Assembly: GCA_000163555.2 (NCBI GenBank)
Contig: ADAC02000001.1
Location: forward strand, 310,001-374,000
Reading direction: 5' to 3'
From: an alpha proteobacterium HIMB114
Lineage (GTDB): Bacteria > Pseudomonadota > Alphaproteobacteria > Pelagibacterales > Pelagibacteraceae
Length of the DNA: 64,000 nt
Shown piece by piece: positions 1-7,377 of this stretch. Position 1 is the first letter of the stretch; each line of letters opens with the position of its first letter. The notes under the pieces are model-generated. The model saw only the letters and a program-made list of their open reading frames with translations. It did no database searches and was not told the origin of the DNA. Both the position numbers and the translations under genes were made by a program.

Positions 1-450
1 AAAAATGGTTTTTTTCCTTACACTCCCGCAACAAATTTATTTTATGGATTAGATGAAGCGATAAATATGCTTCTTGAGGAAGGATTAGAAAATGTTTTTG
101 CAAGACATAAAAAACATGCAGAGGCGACAAGGTTAGCAGTAAAAGCTTGGGGTTTAGAAATTCTTTGTAAAAATCCTGATGAGTATTCAAATTCTTTAAC
201 AGCGGTTATGATGCCTGATGGCCATGATGCTGACGCGTTACGTAAGGTTATACTTGATAATTATAATATGTCTCTTGGGATGGGGTTAAATAAAGTCAAA
301 GGAAAAGTATTTAGAATTGGACATTTAGGAGATTTTAATGATCTAATGCTGTCAGGGACTTTAGCGGGCGTTGAAATGGGCTTAGCTAAAGCAGGAGTTC
401 CATTTAAAAAGGGTGGTATTTTAGCAGCTCTGGATTATTTATCTAAATAG
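1..450 (+). CDS. Class-V aminotransferase, serine-glyoxylate type (5' truncated)
   Basis: The reading frame is open from base 1, so only the C-terminal part (149 residues plus stop) is present. The visible part resembles the small domain of fold-type I PLP enzymes of the serine/alanine-glyoxylate aminotransferase group, with the segment FPYTPATNLFYGLDEA and a helix of the EGLENVFARHKKHAEA type. Family members transfer the amino group of serine (or aspartate/alanine) to glyoxylate, giving glycine. The PLP lysine lies upstream of the window, so substrate cannot be judged. It ends 71 bases before dctP on the same strand, with no terminator between, so co-transcription is possible. Family call is fairly sure; the exact substrate is not. 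Confidence 0.8.
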   Translation, partial: KNGFFPYTPATNLFYGLDEAINMLLEEGLENVFARHKKHAEATRLAVKAWGLEILCKNPDEYSNSLTAVMMPDGHDADALRKVILDNYNMSLGMGLNKVKGKVFRIGHLGDFNDLMLSGTLAGVEMGLAKAGVPFKKGGILAALDYLSK

Positions 451-521
451 TCAAAATATATCACTAGCTATCTTCTTTAATATTTACTAAAATCAATAGA
501 AATAATTTAACAGGGGGAAAA

Positions 522-1511
522 ATGAAAAACATAAAAACATTGTTCGCGACAATTGTTTCAGTTCTTTTTTTATCTTCAGTGGTACATGCAGGTGGACACG
601 GTGGTGTCGAGCTAAAGTTTGGTCACGTTGGTAAACCAGGATCTTTGTTTCATGAGTCAGCTGAACATTTTAAAAATCTTGCAAATAAAAGATTAGGAAA
701 AAAAGGTAAAGTAGTAACTTTTGGATCTTCTCAATTAGGAAAAGATAAACAGTTACTTCAAAAAGTTAAAGCAGGTACTGTTAACTTTTCATTACCTTCA
801 TCAGTGATGTCATCTGTACATGATGAGTTCGGTGTATTTGATATGCCTTACATGATCAAAGACAGAAAACATATGGCTAAAGTTGAAAAACAAGTGTTAC
901 CAGGGATCTTCAAGAACTTAGAATCGAAGACTGGATACAAAGTTTTAGCTGTATGGGAGAATGGTTTTAGACATATTACTAATAACAAAAGACCAATAAA
1001 CACTCCATCAGACTTAAATGGAATAAAATTAAGAACACCTAAGTCTAAATGGAGAGTAAAAATGTTCAAAACTTACGGTGCAAACCCAACTCCAATGGCT
1101 TTCTCGGAAGTGTTTACTGCACTTAAAACTGGAACTATGGACGGACAAGAAAACCCATATGCACAAATTGCTAGTGCAAAATTCCAAGAAGTGCAAAAGT
1201 ACTTATCTATAACAGGGCATGTGTACACACCTGCTTATGTTGTAGTTCACAAAGATCAGTGGAACAAAGTTCCAGCTGATGTGAGAAAAATTGTAGAAAA
1301 AGCAGCTCAAGACACTCAAAAGTTTGTGTACAAAAGAGCAGCAGAGTTAGAGGTATCTTTATTAAAAGTAATTAAAGATGCAGGCGTAAAAGTTAACAAA
1401 GCTAACAGAAAAGCTTTTGTTGATGGAAGTGCTGCTGTTTACAAACAGTTTGGTGACGAAGTTGGTTCAGGAAACGCATTAATTAAAAAAGTTTCTGGTC
1501 TAGCTAAATAA
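522..1511 (+). CDS. dctP: TRAP transporter periplasmic solute-binding protein (DctP family)
   Basis: A 329-residue secreted protein with a signal peptide (MKNIKTLFATIVSVLF, cleavage probably after VVHA near residue 23). It matches the DctP fold: the IKLRTP segment carries the arginine that usually binds a substrate carboxylate, followed by FTALKTGTMDGQENP. It captures an organic acid in the periplasm and hands it to the DctQM membrane complex. The start follows a strong Shine-Dalgarno (AGGGGG, ~511-515). A GC-rich hairpin with a U-tract immediately after the stop should terminate most transcripts, giving more binding protein than membrane subunits. The substrate is not determinable; downstream CoA transferase and crotonase genes suggest a carboxylate that is activated with CoA. 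Confidence 0.93.
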   Translation: MKNIKTLFATIVSVLFLSSVVHAGGHGGVELKFGHVGKPGSLFHESAEHFKNLANKRLGKKGKVVTFGSSQLGKDKQLLQKVKAGTVNFSLPSSVMSSVHDEFGVFDMPYMIKDRKHMAKVEKQVLPGIFKNLESKTGYKVLAVWENGFRHITNNKRPINTPSDLNGIKLRTPKSKWRVKMFKTYGANPTPMAFSEVFTALKTGTMDGQENPYAQIASAKFQEVQKYLSITGHVYTPAYVVVHKDQWNKVPADVRKIVEKAAQDTQKFVYKRAAELEVSLLKVIKDAGVKVNKANRKAFVDGSAAVYKQFGDEVGSGNALIKKVSGLAK

Positions 1512-1520
1512 GTAATTTTA

Positions 1521-1557
1521 AAGGAGCCGGCCCTTTTCTTAGGGCCGGTTTTTTTTA
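1521..1557 (+). terminator. Intrinsic (partial) terminator between dctP and dctQ, with upstream Shine-Dalgarno
   Basis: A perfect 7-bp stem, CCGGCCC (1527-1533) and GGGCCGG (1542-1548), closes an 8-base loop and is followed by eight T (1549-1556). It is the most GC-rich spot in the region. dctQ begins one base after the T run, so the element must be leaky. AAGGAG (1521-1526) lies directly 5' of the stem; with the stem folded, only nine bases separate it from the dctQ ATG (see findings). Confidence 0.88.
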
Positions 1558-2058
1558 ATGAACATTCAAGAATTTAAAAAAAAATACGATAAAGCTTTAG
1601 AATTTGTTTTATTTGCAATGATGGTTGCTATGGCAACTGTTGTTATTTTAGGTGTTAGTTTTAGATGGGCTGGTCACGCCTTGACTTGGTATGATGAAGT
1701 AGCATCAATGCAGTTAGCGTGGTTGACTTATTATGGCTCTGCTTACGCGGCACTAAAGGGTGGCCATATAAGTGTACCAAGTATTTTAAAATCATTTCCA
1801 TTACATATTAGAAAACCCTTGTTTTTTTTATCAAAATTATTTGTATATAGTTTCTTTATTTTACTAACCTATTACGGTTTTAAAGTGATGTTCATCGTAC
1901 AAGGTGAAACATTAACAACACTGGACTGGTTTCCTCAACCACTAGCACAATCGGTTATTCCAGTTGCATCAATATTATTCATTTTATCTGAGACATTAAA
2001 TTTTAAAGATAGCTATCAACAAATGATGGAAGGAAAAATTGTAGGAGGAGAAGAGTAA
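1558..2058 (+). CDS. dctQ: TRAP transporter small membrane subunit (DctQ family)
   Basis: A 166-residue protein with four hydrophobic segments (roughly residues 16-36, 50-70, 90-112, 128-150) and the DctQ signature region ending TWYDEVASMQLAWLTYYGSAYA. In the family it pairs with DctM in the inner membrane to form a sodium-driven secondary importer that receives substrate from DctP. The ATG lies one base after the terminator T-tract and has no Shine-Dalgarno at normal linear spacing; the only candidate is the AAGGAG before the hairpin. Later in-frame ATGs would delete the first membrane helix, so 1558 is preferred. Its stop overlaps a five-codon minicistron by one base. Confidence 0.92.
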   Translation: MNIQEFKKKYDKALEFVLFAMMVAMATVVILGVSFRWAGHALTWYDEVASMQLAWLTYYGSAYAALKGGHISVPSILKSFPLHIRKPLFFLSKLFVYSFFILLTYYGFKVMFIVQGETLTTLDWFPQPLAQSVIPVASILFILSETLNFKDSYQQMMEGKIVGGEE

Positions 2059-2075
2059 TGGAGGCGAAGAAGTAA
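2043..2075 (+). other. Shine-Dalgarno plus five-codon minicistron before dctM
   Basis: AGGAGGAG (2043-2050) lies seven bases before an ATG at 2058 that opens a five-codon frame (MEAKK, stop 2073-2075), overlapping the dctQ stop as TAATG. The dctM ATG follows four bases after the minicistron stop, in another frame. The layout suggests translational coupling by termination and reinitiation. Translation of the minicistron is an inference. Confidence 0.45.
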
Positions 2076-2079
2076 AATT

Positions 2080-3363
2080 ATGATGTTGCTCATTATGTTC
2101 TCCATACTGTTATTTTTATTAAGTATTAATGTGCCAATTGCTGTAGGTATTGCAATTACAACAGTTATTGCAATGGTGGTTAACCAAGGTCCATCATTTT
2201 TAATAGATACTGCAATTGTTCTTTATGATGGAACAATGAAATTTCCTTTAATTGCAATTCCATTATTTATTTTAGCAGGATCAATTATGAATACCGCAGG
2301 CATATCAAGAAGATTAATTGCGTTCGCATCTGCCTTGGTTGGTTTTATCAAAGGTGGATTAAGCATGATTAATATAGCTGTTTCAATGTTCTTTGCTGAA
2401 ATTTCAGGTTCAGCTGTTGCAGATGTTGCAGCTCTTGGCTCTATTTTAATTCCCGCAATGAAAAAGAAAGGTTATCCCGGTGCTTTTTCTGCCGCGGTGA
2501 CATCATCTTCAGCTTCACTTGCAATAATTATTCCTCCATCAATACCTATGATTTTGTATGCAGTAATGGCTCAAAGCTCTGTTGTTCAGTTATTTGTTGC
2601 TGGAATTATTCCAGGAATTCTAGGTGGGTTTTTAATGATGCTAGCAGCATATATTTATGCTCGTAAAAAAGATTTACCCGTAGAAGAAGCTTTTGATATT
2701 CAAAATCTTAAAAAAACTGCAAAAGAGGCTGGATTAGCGTTCACTTTACCTTTAATAATTTTAGGTGGAATTTTTGGTGGAGTAGTAACTGCAACAGAAG
2801 GTGCTGGGTTAGCAGTTTTGGCAGCTTTAGTTATAGGTTTCATTCATAGAGAATTAAATTGGAAAAGTTTTTATAAAGCTGCATCTGAAGGAGCAACTCA
2901 AACCGCTATAGTAATGTTGTTAGTTGGAGCATCTGTGCTTCTTGGTGAATTTTTAACGATCGAGCAAATTCCACAAAAAGTTGCAGAGTCTATTATTGGA
3001 ATAACAAATAATAAATATTTTGTTCTAATGATATTAAACGTGTTTTTATTAGTAATTGGATTATTTTTACACTCTGCTGCTGCGATTATTTTAACTGTCC
3101 CAATAGTAATGCCACTAGTAAATGCTGTTGGAATTGATCCGGTGCACTTTGGAATTATTGTAACCTTAAACTTAGCTATTGGACAACAAACTCCTCCAGT
3201 AGCCAGCGTACTAGTTACAGCGTGTTCAGTTGCAAAAGCTGATATCTGGGAAGTGACCAGAGCAAATATTATGTTTATTGCAGTTTTATTATTTTTACTC
3301 TTAATTGTTACTTATATTCCAGCGGTGCCAATGACTTTAGTTGAGTATTTTTACAGATCATAA
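2080..3363 (+). CDS. dctM: TRAP transporter large membrane subunit (DctM family)
   Basis: A 427-residue, very hydrophobic protein with about twelve membrane segments, typical of DctM in length. Conserved stretches include FAEISGSAVADVAALGSILI, then ASLAIIIPPSIPMILYAV and a C-terminal NLAIGQQTPPVASVL. DctM is the channel-forming subunit that moves the acid together with sodium ions in related transporters. The start gives the expected N-terminus (MMLLIMFSILLFLLSINVP), so the preceding five-codon frame is not a frameshifted beginning. The next gene begins directly after its stop codon. Confidence 0.94.
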   Translation: MMLLIMFSILLFLLSINVPIAVGIAITTVIAMVVNQGPSFLIDTAIVLYDGTMKFPLIAIPLFILAGSIMNTAGISRRLIAFASALVGFIKGGLSMINIAVSMFFAEISGSAVADVAALGSILIPAMKKKGYPGAFSAAVTSSSASLAIIIPPSIPMILYAVMAQSSVVQLFVAGIIPGILGGFLMMLAAYIYARKKDLPVEEAFDIQNLKKTAKEAGLAFTLPLIILGGIFGGVVTATEGAGLAVLAALVIGFIHRELNWKSFYKAASEGATQTAIVMLLVGASVLLGEFLTIEQIPQKVAESIIGITNNKYFVLMILNVFLLVIGLFLHSAAAIILTVPIVMPLVNAVGIDPVHFGIIVTLNLAIGQQTPPVASVLVTACSVAKADIWEVTRANIMFIAVLLFLLLIVTYIPAVPMTLVEYFYRS

Positions 3364-4143
3364 ATGGCTTTAATTAAACAAAAAAAAATAAGCAATTACA
3401 TAATAGAGGTCTCCCTAAACCGTCCAGAAAAATTAAACGCTTTAACCAAACCTATGTGGAAAGAGCTAGGAAGTGTTTTTAAAAAACTGAGTAAAAATAA
3501 AGATTTAAGATGCATTGTAATCAGAGGAGAAGGGGGGAAATCTTTTTCACCCGGAAATGATATTGGAGAGTTTGAGAAAGAAAGATCTAACAGTAAATTA
3601 GCTAAAGCATACGGAGTTTTTTTACATGGAACTTTAAGAGCTATTCAAGATTGTCCAATACCAACTGTTGCATTGATCGAGGGAATTTGTGTTGGTGGAG
3701 GTATGGAAATTGCAGCGTGTTGTGATTTGAGAGTTTGTGGCCAATCTTCAAGATTTGGAGTTCCAATTAAAAGGCTAGGCTTAACTATGGCGGCAAAAGA
3801 GTTACAAGCTTTGCTTGGCATTACTAATTACTCAATAGCTATGGAGATTTTGCTTGAAGGAAGGATAATGAGTGCAAAAGAAGCTTATGAAAAAAATTTA
3901 GTAAATAAAGTTGTTCCAGATGAAGATGTTGAAAAAGAAGCGTATAAAACTGCGGAGTTAATTTGTGGAGGTGCACCAAAAGTAGCAAGGTGGCATAAAC
4001 AATTTGCAAAAGAGATACTCAAAACTGGAAAAGTCACAAGTAAGTTGAATAATCTTGGTTATAAGTGCTATGACACAAAAGATTTTCAAATAGGTTATAA
4101 ATCTTTTTTAACAAAAACAAAACCAAAATTTAAAAATAAATAA
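3364..4143 (+). CDS. Enoyl-CoA hydratase/isomerase (crotonase) family protein, one catalytic Glu missing
   Basis: A 259-residue crotonase-fold protein. The N-terminal LNRPEKLNAL, the oxyanion-hole region SFSPGNDIGEF (residues 60-70) and GGGMEIAACCDLR (111-123) are typical. The first catalytic glutamate of hydratases is present (Glu115). At the second, where hydratases have the Glu of F-G-x-P-E, this protein has Ile135 (FGVPIKRLGL). It therefore may not be a classical hydratase; isomerase, hydrolase, decarboxylase or other crotonase chemistry is possible. It abuts dctM with no spacer and is one base from the CoA transferase gene, so it probably acts on the CoA thioester made by that enzyme. 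Confidence 0.85.
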   Translation: MALIKQKKISNYIIEVSLNRPEKLNALTKPMWKELGSVFKKLSKNKDLRCIVIRGEGGKSFSPGNDIGEFEKERSNSKLAKAYGVFLHGTLRAIQDCPIPTVALIEGICVGGGMEIAACCDLRVCGQSSRFGVPIKRLGLTMAAKELQALLGITNYSIAMEILLEGRIMSAKEAYEKNLVNKVVPDEDVEKEAYKTAELICGGAPKVARWHKQFAKEILKTGKVTSKLNNLGYKCYDTKDFQIGYKSFLTKTKPKFKNK

Positions 4144-4144
4144 A

Positions 4145-5338
4145 ATGCCGGGTCCGATACAAGGAGTAAAAGTTTTAGAACTTGCTCAAATTATGGCTGG
4201 ACCAACATGTGGATTAATGCTTGCAGATCTTGGAGCAGAAGTAATCAAAATAGAAAAAATACCTGGTGGAGATGATACGAGAAGGTTTTTACCACCTGAT
4301 ATTAACGGTGAAGCATCTGCATATATGATGATGAACAGAAATAAAAAAGGGATTGCAATAAACTTAAAAGAAAAAGATGGAATTAATATTTTAAAAAAAA
4401 TGATCAAAGAATCTGATGTTGTTATAGAAAATTTTAGAAAAGGAACGATGGAAAAACTTGGAATTGGTTATGATGAATTAAAAAAAATTAATCCAAAAAT
4501 AGTTTATTGTGAAATATCAGGTTACGGAAGAACAGGTCCTTACTCTGACAAAGGTGGATTTGATTTGGTTGCTCAAGGCATGAGTGGTTTGATGAGTATT
4601 ACCGGTGAAAGTAAAGATAAACCACCAATGAAGGTTGGAGCTCCACTTACAGATATTACCGCTGGTATACTTGGAGCAACAGGTGTTTTGGCTGCATTGA
4701 TTAATCGTGAAAAAACTGGAGAAGGCCAAAGGGTAGATACATCTTTATTTGAAGCGGGTATCGTTCATACATATTGGCAATCTGCGATTGCAGTTGCAAC
4801 GGGTAAATCACCAGGCCCATTAGGTTCGGCACATCCTCTTACAGCGCCTTATCAAGCTTTTAAAACTAAAGATAATTGGATTACAGTTGGAGCATCTAAT
4901 CAAAAAACTTGGTTAAGGTTAATCAAAGCTTTAAATAAAGAAGAGTTACAAGAAGACAAAAGATTTAACAGTAACGATAATAGAATGAGCAATCTAAACT
5001 TTTTAGTTGAAGTTCTTCAAAAAGAAATTTTAAAAAAAACTTCTAAAGAATGGATAGATATTTTTGACAAAGAAGGTTTGCCATGCGGTCCAATTAATTC
5101 AATAACCGAAATGCATAATGATCCTCACACAATAGATAGAAAGATGATTATAGAAGTAGAAAACAAAAAAGCTGGAAAATCTAAAGCTATTGGTATGCCA
5201 ATTAAATTTTCGAAAACAAAGATTGAAAATAGCACAGGAGCCCCAGTTTTTGGCGAACACACAGATGAGGTTTTGCAAAATTATGGTTATTCAGACACAG
5301 AAATTAAAGATTACAAAACACGAGGAATTGTAGCTTAG
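4145..5338 (+). CDS. CaiB/BaiF (class III) CoA transferase
   Basis: A 397-residue family III CoA transferase. It begins GVKVLELAQIMAGPTCGLMLADLGAEVI in pieces typical of the family and carries KVGAPLTDITAG, where Asp170 matches the aspartate that forms the acyl-anhydride intermediate in formyl-CoA transferase. Such enzymes move CoA from a donor such as succinyl-CoA onto an incoming carboxylic acid. Placed after a TRAP importer and a crotonase gene, it most likely activates the imported acid. The CaiB-plus-crotonase pairing recalls carnitine metabolism (CaiB/CaiD), but the other cai genes are absent, so the substrate is open. Its stop overlaps the GTG start of the next gene by one base. Confidence 0.9.
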   Translation: MPGPIQGVKVLELAQIMAGPTCGLMLADLGAEVIKIEKIPGGDDTRRFLPPDINGEASAYMMMNRNKKGIAINLKEKDGINILKKMIKESDVVIENFRKGTMEKLGIGYDELKKINPKIVYCEISGYGRTGPYSDKGGFDLVAQGMSGLMSITGESKDKPPMKVGAPLTDITAGILGATGVLAALINREKTGEGQRVDTSLFEAGIVHTYWQSAIAVATGKSPGPLGSAHPLTAPYQAFKTKDNWITVGASNQKTWLRLIKALNKEELQEDKRFNSNDNRMSNLNFLVEVLQKEILKKTSKEWIDIFDKEGLPCGPINSITEMHNDPHTIDRKMIIEVENKKAGKSKAIGMPIKFSKTKIENSTGAPVFGEHTDEVLQNYGYSDTEIKDYKTRGIVA

Positions 5339-5733
5339 TGTTTAAGCTTAATAATAAATTTAATAAAACCAGCTATTTTATTAAGGAATTAAAGCTTTGC
5401 CATGTAAGGCTTCACGATAATTCTAAATTTCCATGGATAATGTTAATTCCTAAAAGAGCAAGGGTATCTCAAATTCTAGATTTAAATAAAAAAGATCAAA
5501 TTCAACTTTTAAATGAAATCCAACATTGTAGTAAAAAAATGAAACAACATTTTAAGTGCAACAATTTAAACGTGGAAAAAGTTGGAAATATCATACCTCA
5601 ATTACATATTCATATAATTCCACGGCATAAAAAGGATCGAACGTGGCCATTACCAGTTTGGGTAACTAAACCAAAGCCATATCCAAAAAAAGAACTAGAA
5701 AAAATATTATCTAAATTAAAAAAAATTATTTAA
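5338..5733 (+). CDS. HIT-family nucleotide hydrolase
   Basis: A 131-residue protein whose motif QLHIHIIPRHKKDRTWPLPV is the histidine-triad signature of the Ap4A-hydrolase-like HIT group that carries Q in place of the first H. Members hydrolyse dinucleoside polyphosphates or nucleotide phosphoramidates. The start is GTG, sharing a base with the upstream TAG stop. No Shine-Dalgarno is obvious, so translation is probably coupled to the CoA transferase gene. Its last base touches the stop of the convergent phosphomannomutase gene. The functional link to the TRAP operon is unclear. Confidence 0.85.
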   Translation: MFKLNNKFNKTSYFIKELKLCHVRLHDNSKFPWIMLIPKRARVSQILDLNKKDQIQLLNEIQHCSKKMKQHFKCNNLNVEKVGNIIPQLHIHIIPRHKKDRTWPLPVWVTKPKPYPKKELEKILSKLKKII

Positions 5734-5744
5734 TTAAATTTTTT
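5720..5744. terminator. Possible AT-only bidirectional terminator
   Basis: AAAAAATT (5720-5727) and AATTTTTT (5737-5744) form a perfect 8-bp inverted repeat with a nine-base spacer, centred on the abutting stop codons of the convergent HIT and phosphomannomutase genes. The stem contains no G or C, so its strength is doubtful. Confidence 0.35.
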
Positions 5745-7191
5745 GATCGTATTCACCAATCTTGCCAGTTTCTTGCAAATATTTATCAATAAAATCAAAG
5801 ATTGCTTTTTTTCTTTTATCTGAGGTCGGACTTTCAGTAACTACAACTAAAGAAGGTTTATTTGATGAAGCTCTTATCAAACCCCAGGATCCATCGCTTA
5901 AAGAAAATCTTACACCATTTACTGTCAATACATCTTTTATCTCTTCACCATCGACTAATACTTTGTCATTTTTAAATTTTATAAATTTTTTAACTAGCCC
6001 ATCAACAACTTGATATTTTTCTTCATCTTTACAAAAAGGAGCCATTGTTGGTGTTTGAAAAGTTTTTGGAAGTTCATTAATAATTTCATTCATTTTTTTG
6101 TTTTGATTATTTAATAAGTGGCAAACTTGTATTGCAGAATTAATTCCATCATCATAACCTAGACCTAATGGTTGATTGAAGAAAAAGTGACCACTTTTTT
6201 CAAAACCTGCGAGTGCTTTTTCTTTGTTAACTTTTCTTTTTATGTGTGAATGACCAGTTTTCCATAAAATAGTTTCACAATTATTTTTTTTCAAAATTTT
6301 ATCGTGAGAGAACAGACCAGTTGATTTAACATCTATTACAAATTTTGAATTAGGATATTGAGGAGCTAAGTTCCTTGCGATTAGTAATCCAATTTTATCA
6401 GAAAATATTTCTTCACCATTATTATCAATGACTCCAACACGATCTCCATCTCCATCAAAACCAAATCCAACATCAGCATTATTCTCCTTTACTGCTTTTG
6501 AAATAGCATGAAGCATTTCAAGATCTTCTGGATTAGGGTTATATTTTGGAAATGTAAAATCCAGGTTACAGTCCATCTCAATCACTTCGCACCCAATGCC
6601 CCTTAAAATATCTGGAGCAAATATTCCGGCAGTTCCATTACCACATGCAACAACAGCTTTGATTTTTTTTTGTATTTTGTTTTTTGAAATTAAATTTTTT
6701 TTATAAATATCAATAAAATTTTCTATTTTTTTTATACTTCCTTTACCCGACATAAATTTTTTATTTAATACAATTTCTTTTAGTTCTTGCATTTCTTCGG
6801 GAGCATGGGTCAAGCCTTTTGCAATTCCCATTTTAACTCCTGTCCACCCATTTTCATTATGACTGGCTGTAACCATTGCTACACCGTCAGCTTCTAACTC
6901 AAATTGCGCGAAGTAGGCCATTGGAGACAAAGATAGTCCTAAATCTTCAACATGACATCCAGTTGAAATTAAACCTTCAGTTAAGGAATTTTTAATTTCT
7001 TCGCTGTAAGACCTATAATCATATCCAACCACAACTCTTGGGTTTTGTTTTTTTGTTTCTGAAATAATTTGTGAACCCAATCCGCAGCCTAAATTTTTAA
7101 TTCCAGCTAGATTGATATCGTCAGGATAAAGCCATCTAGCATCATATTCTCTGAACCCGTTGTGATTAATGTGGATAGTAGAATCAGGCAT
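5734..7191 (-). CDS. Phosphomannomutase/phosphoglucomutase
   Basis: A 485-residue alpha-D-phosphohexomutase. It has the phosphoserine loop TASHNENGWTGVKMG (active Ser110), the magnesium loop GFGFDGDGDR (about residues 242-251) and the sugar-binding GFEKSGHFFF region. Family enzymes interconvert the 1- and 6-phosphates of mannose or glucose through a bisphosphate intermediate, supplying sugars for envelope polysaccharide. Length and the FREYDARWLYP N-terminus fit the AlgC/ManB type with dual specificity; the two activities cannot be separated from sequence. It is divergent from nrdA, with a 186-base region between. Confidence 0.9.
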   Translation of the reverse strand: MPDSTIHINHNGFREYDARWLYPDDINLAGIKNLGCGLGSQIISETKKQNPRVVVGYDYRSYSEEIKNSLTEGLISTGCHVEDLGLSLSPMAYFAQFELEADGVAMVTASHNENGWTGVKMGIAKGLTHAPEEMQELKEIVLNKKFMSGKGSIKKIENFIDIYKKNLISKNKIQKKIKAVVACGNGTAGIFAPDILRGIGCEVIEMDCNLDFTFPKYNPNPEDLEMLHAISKAVKENNADVGFGFDGDGDRVGVIDNNGEEIFSDKIGLLIARNLAPQYPNSKFVIDVKSTGLFSHDKILKKNNCETILWKTGHSHIKRKVNKEKALAGFEKSGHFFFNQPLGLGYDDGINSAIQVCHLLNNQNKKMNEIINELPKTFQTPTMAPFCKDEEKYQVVDGLVKKFIKFKNDKVLVDGEEIKDVLTVNGVRFSLSDGSWGLIRASSNKPSLVVVTESPTSDKRKKAIFDFIDKYLQETGKIGEYDQKI

Positions 7192-7271
7192 AAGAAACCA
7201 TTAATGAATTAGCAGTTCTTTTGAAAGCCAATAATTAACAGGCCTTAATTTTCTTATTGATTTATTTATAA

Positions 7272-7286
7272 GTTCATATTATGTTC
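7272..7286 (+). promoter_or_regulatory. Candidate LexA (SOS) box upstream of nrdAB
   Basis: GTTC (7272-7275), seven bases, GTTC (7283-7286) exactly matches the GTTC-N7-GTTC box described for alphaproteobacterial LexA. It lies just before a possible -35 (7289-7294). About one such match is expected by chance in the whole window on both strands, so position is the main argument. Confidence 0.45.
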
Positions 7287-7288
7287 TC

Positions 7289-7315
7289 TTGCTTGGAACA
7301 TACAATTAGTATACT
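7289..7315 (+). promoter_or_regulatory. Possible nrdAB promoter
   Basis: TTGCTT (7289-7294) and TATACT (7310-7315) are separated by 15 bases, shorter than ideal. A start near 7322 would leave a leader of about 55 bases. The -10 overlaps the region between the proposed regulatory boxes. Confidence 0.35.
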
Positions 7316-7343
7316 CAGGCTTTATAGACACAACATATAGTTG
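7297..7343 (+). promoter_or_regulatory. Candidate NrdR box pair upstream of nrdAB
   Basis: acacaacatatagttgt (from 7328) closely matches the NrdR consensus acaCwAtATaTwGtgt through its central core. A weaker 16-base match starts at 7297, which is 31 bases upstream, the helical phasing typical of NrdR box pairs. NrdR represses ribonucleotide reductase genes when dATP is plentiful. The upstream copy is degenerate and would not stand alone. Confidence 0.5.
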
Positions 7344-7377
7344 TTTTTACATAAAAACGTAACAAAAAGGCAAAAAA

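Noticed and set aside
2058-2082. Frameshift at the start of dctM
   Set aside because: The frame from 2080 already encodes a normal DctM N-terminus, so the five-codon frame is a separate minicistron, not a broken start.
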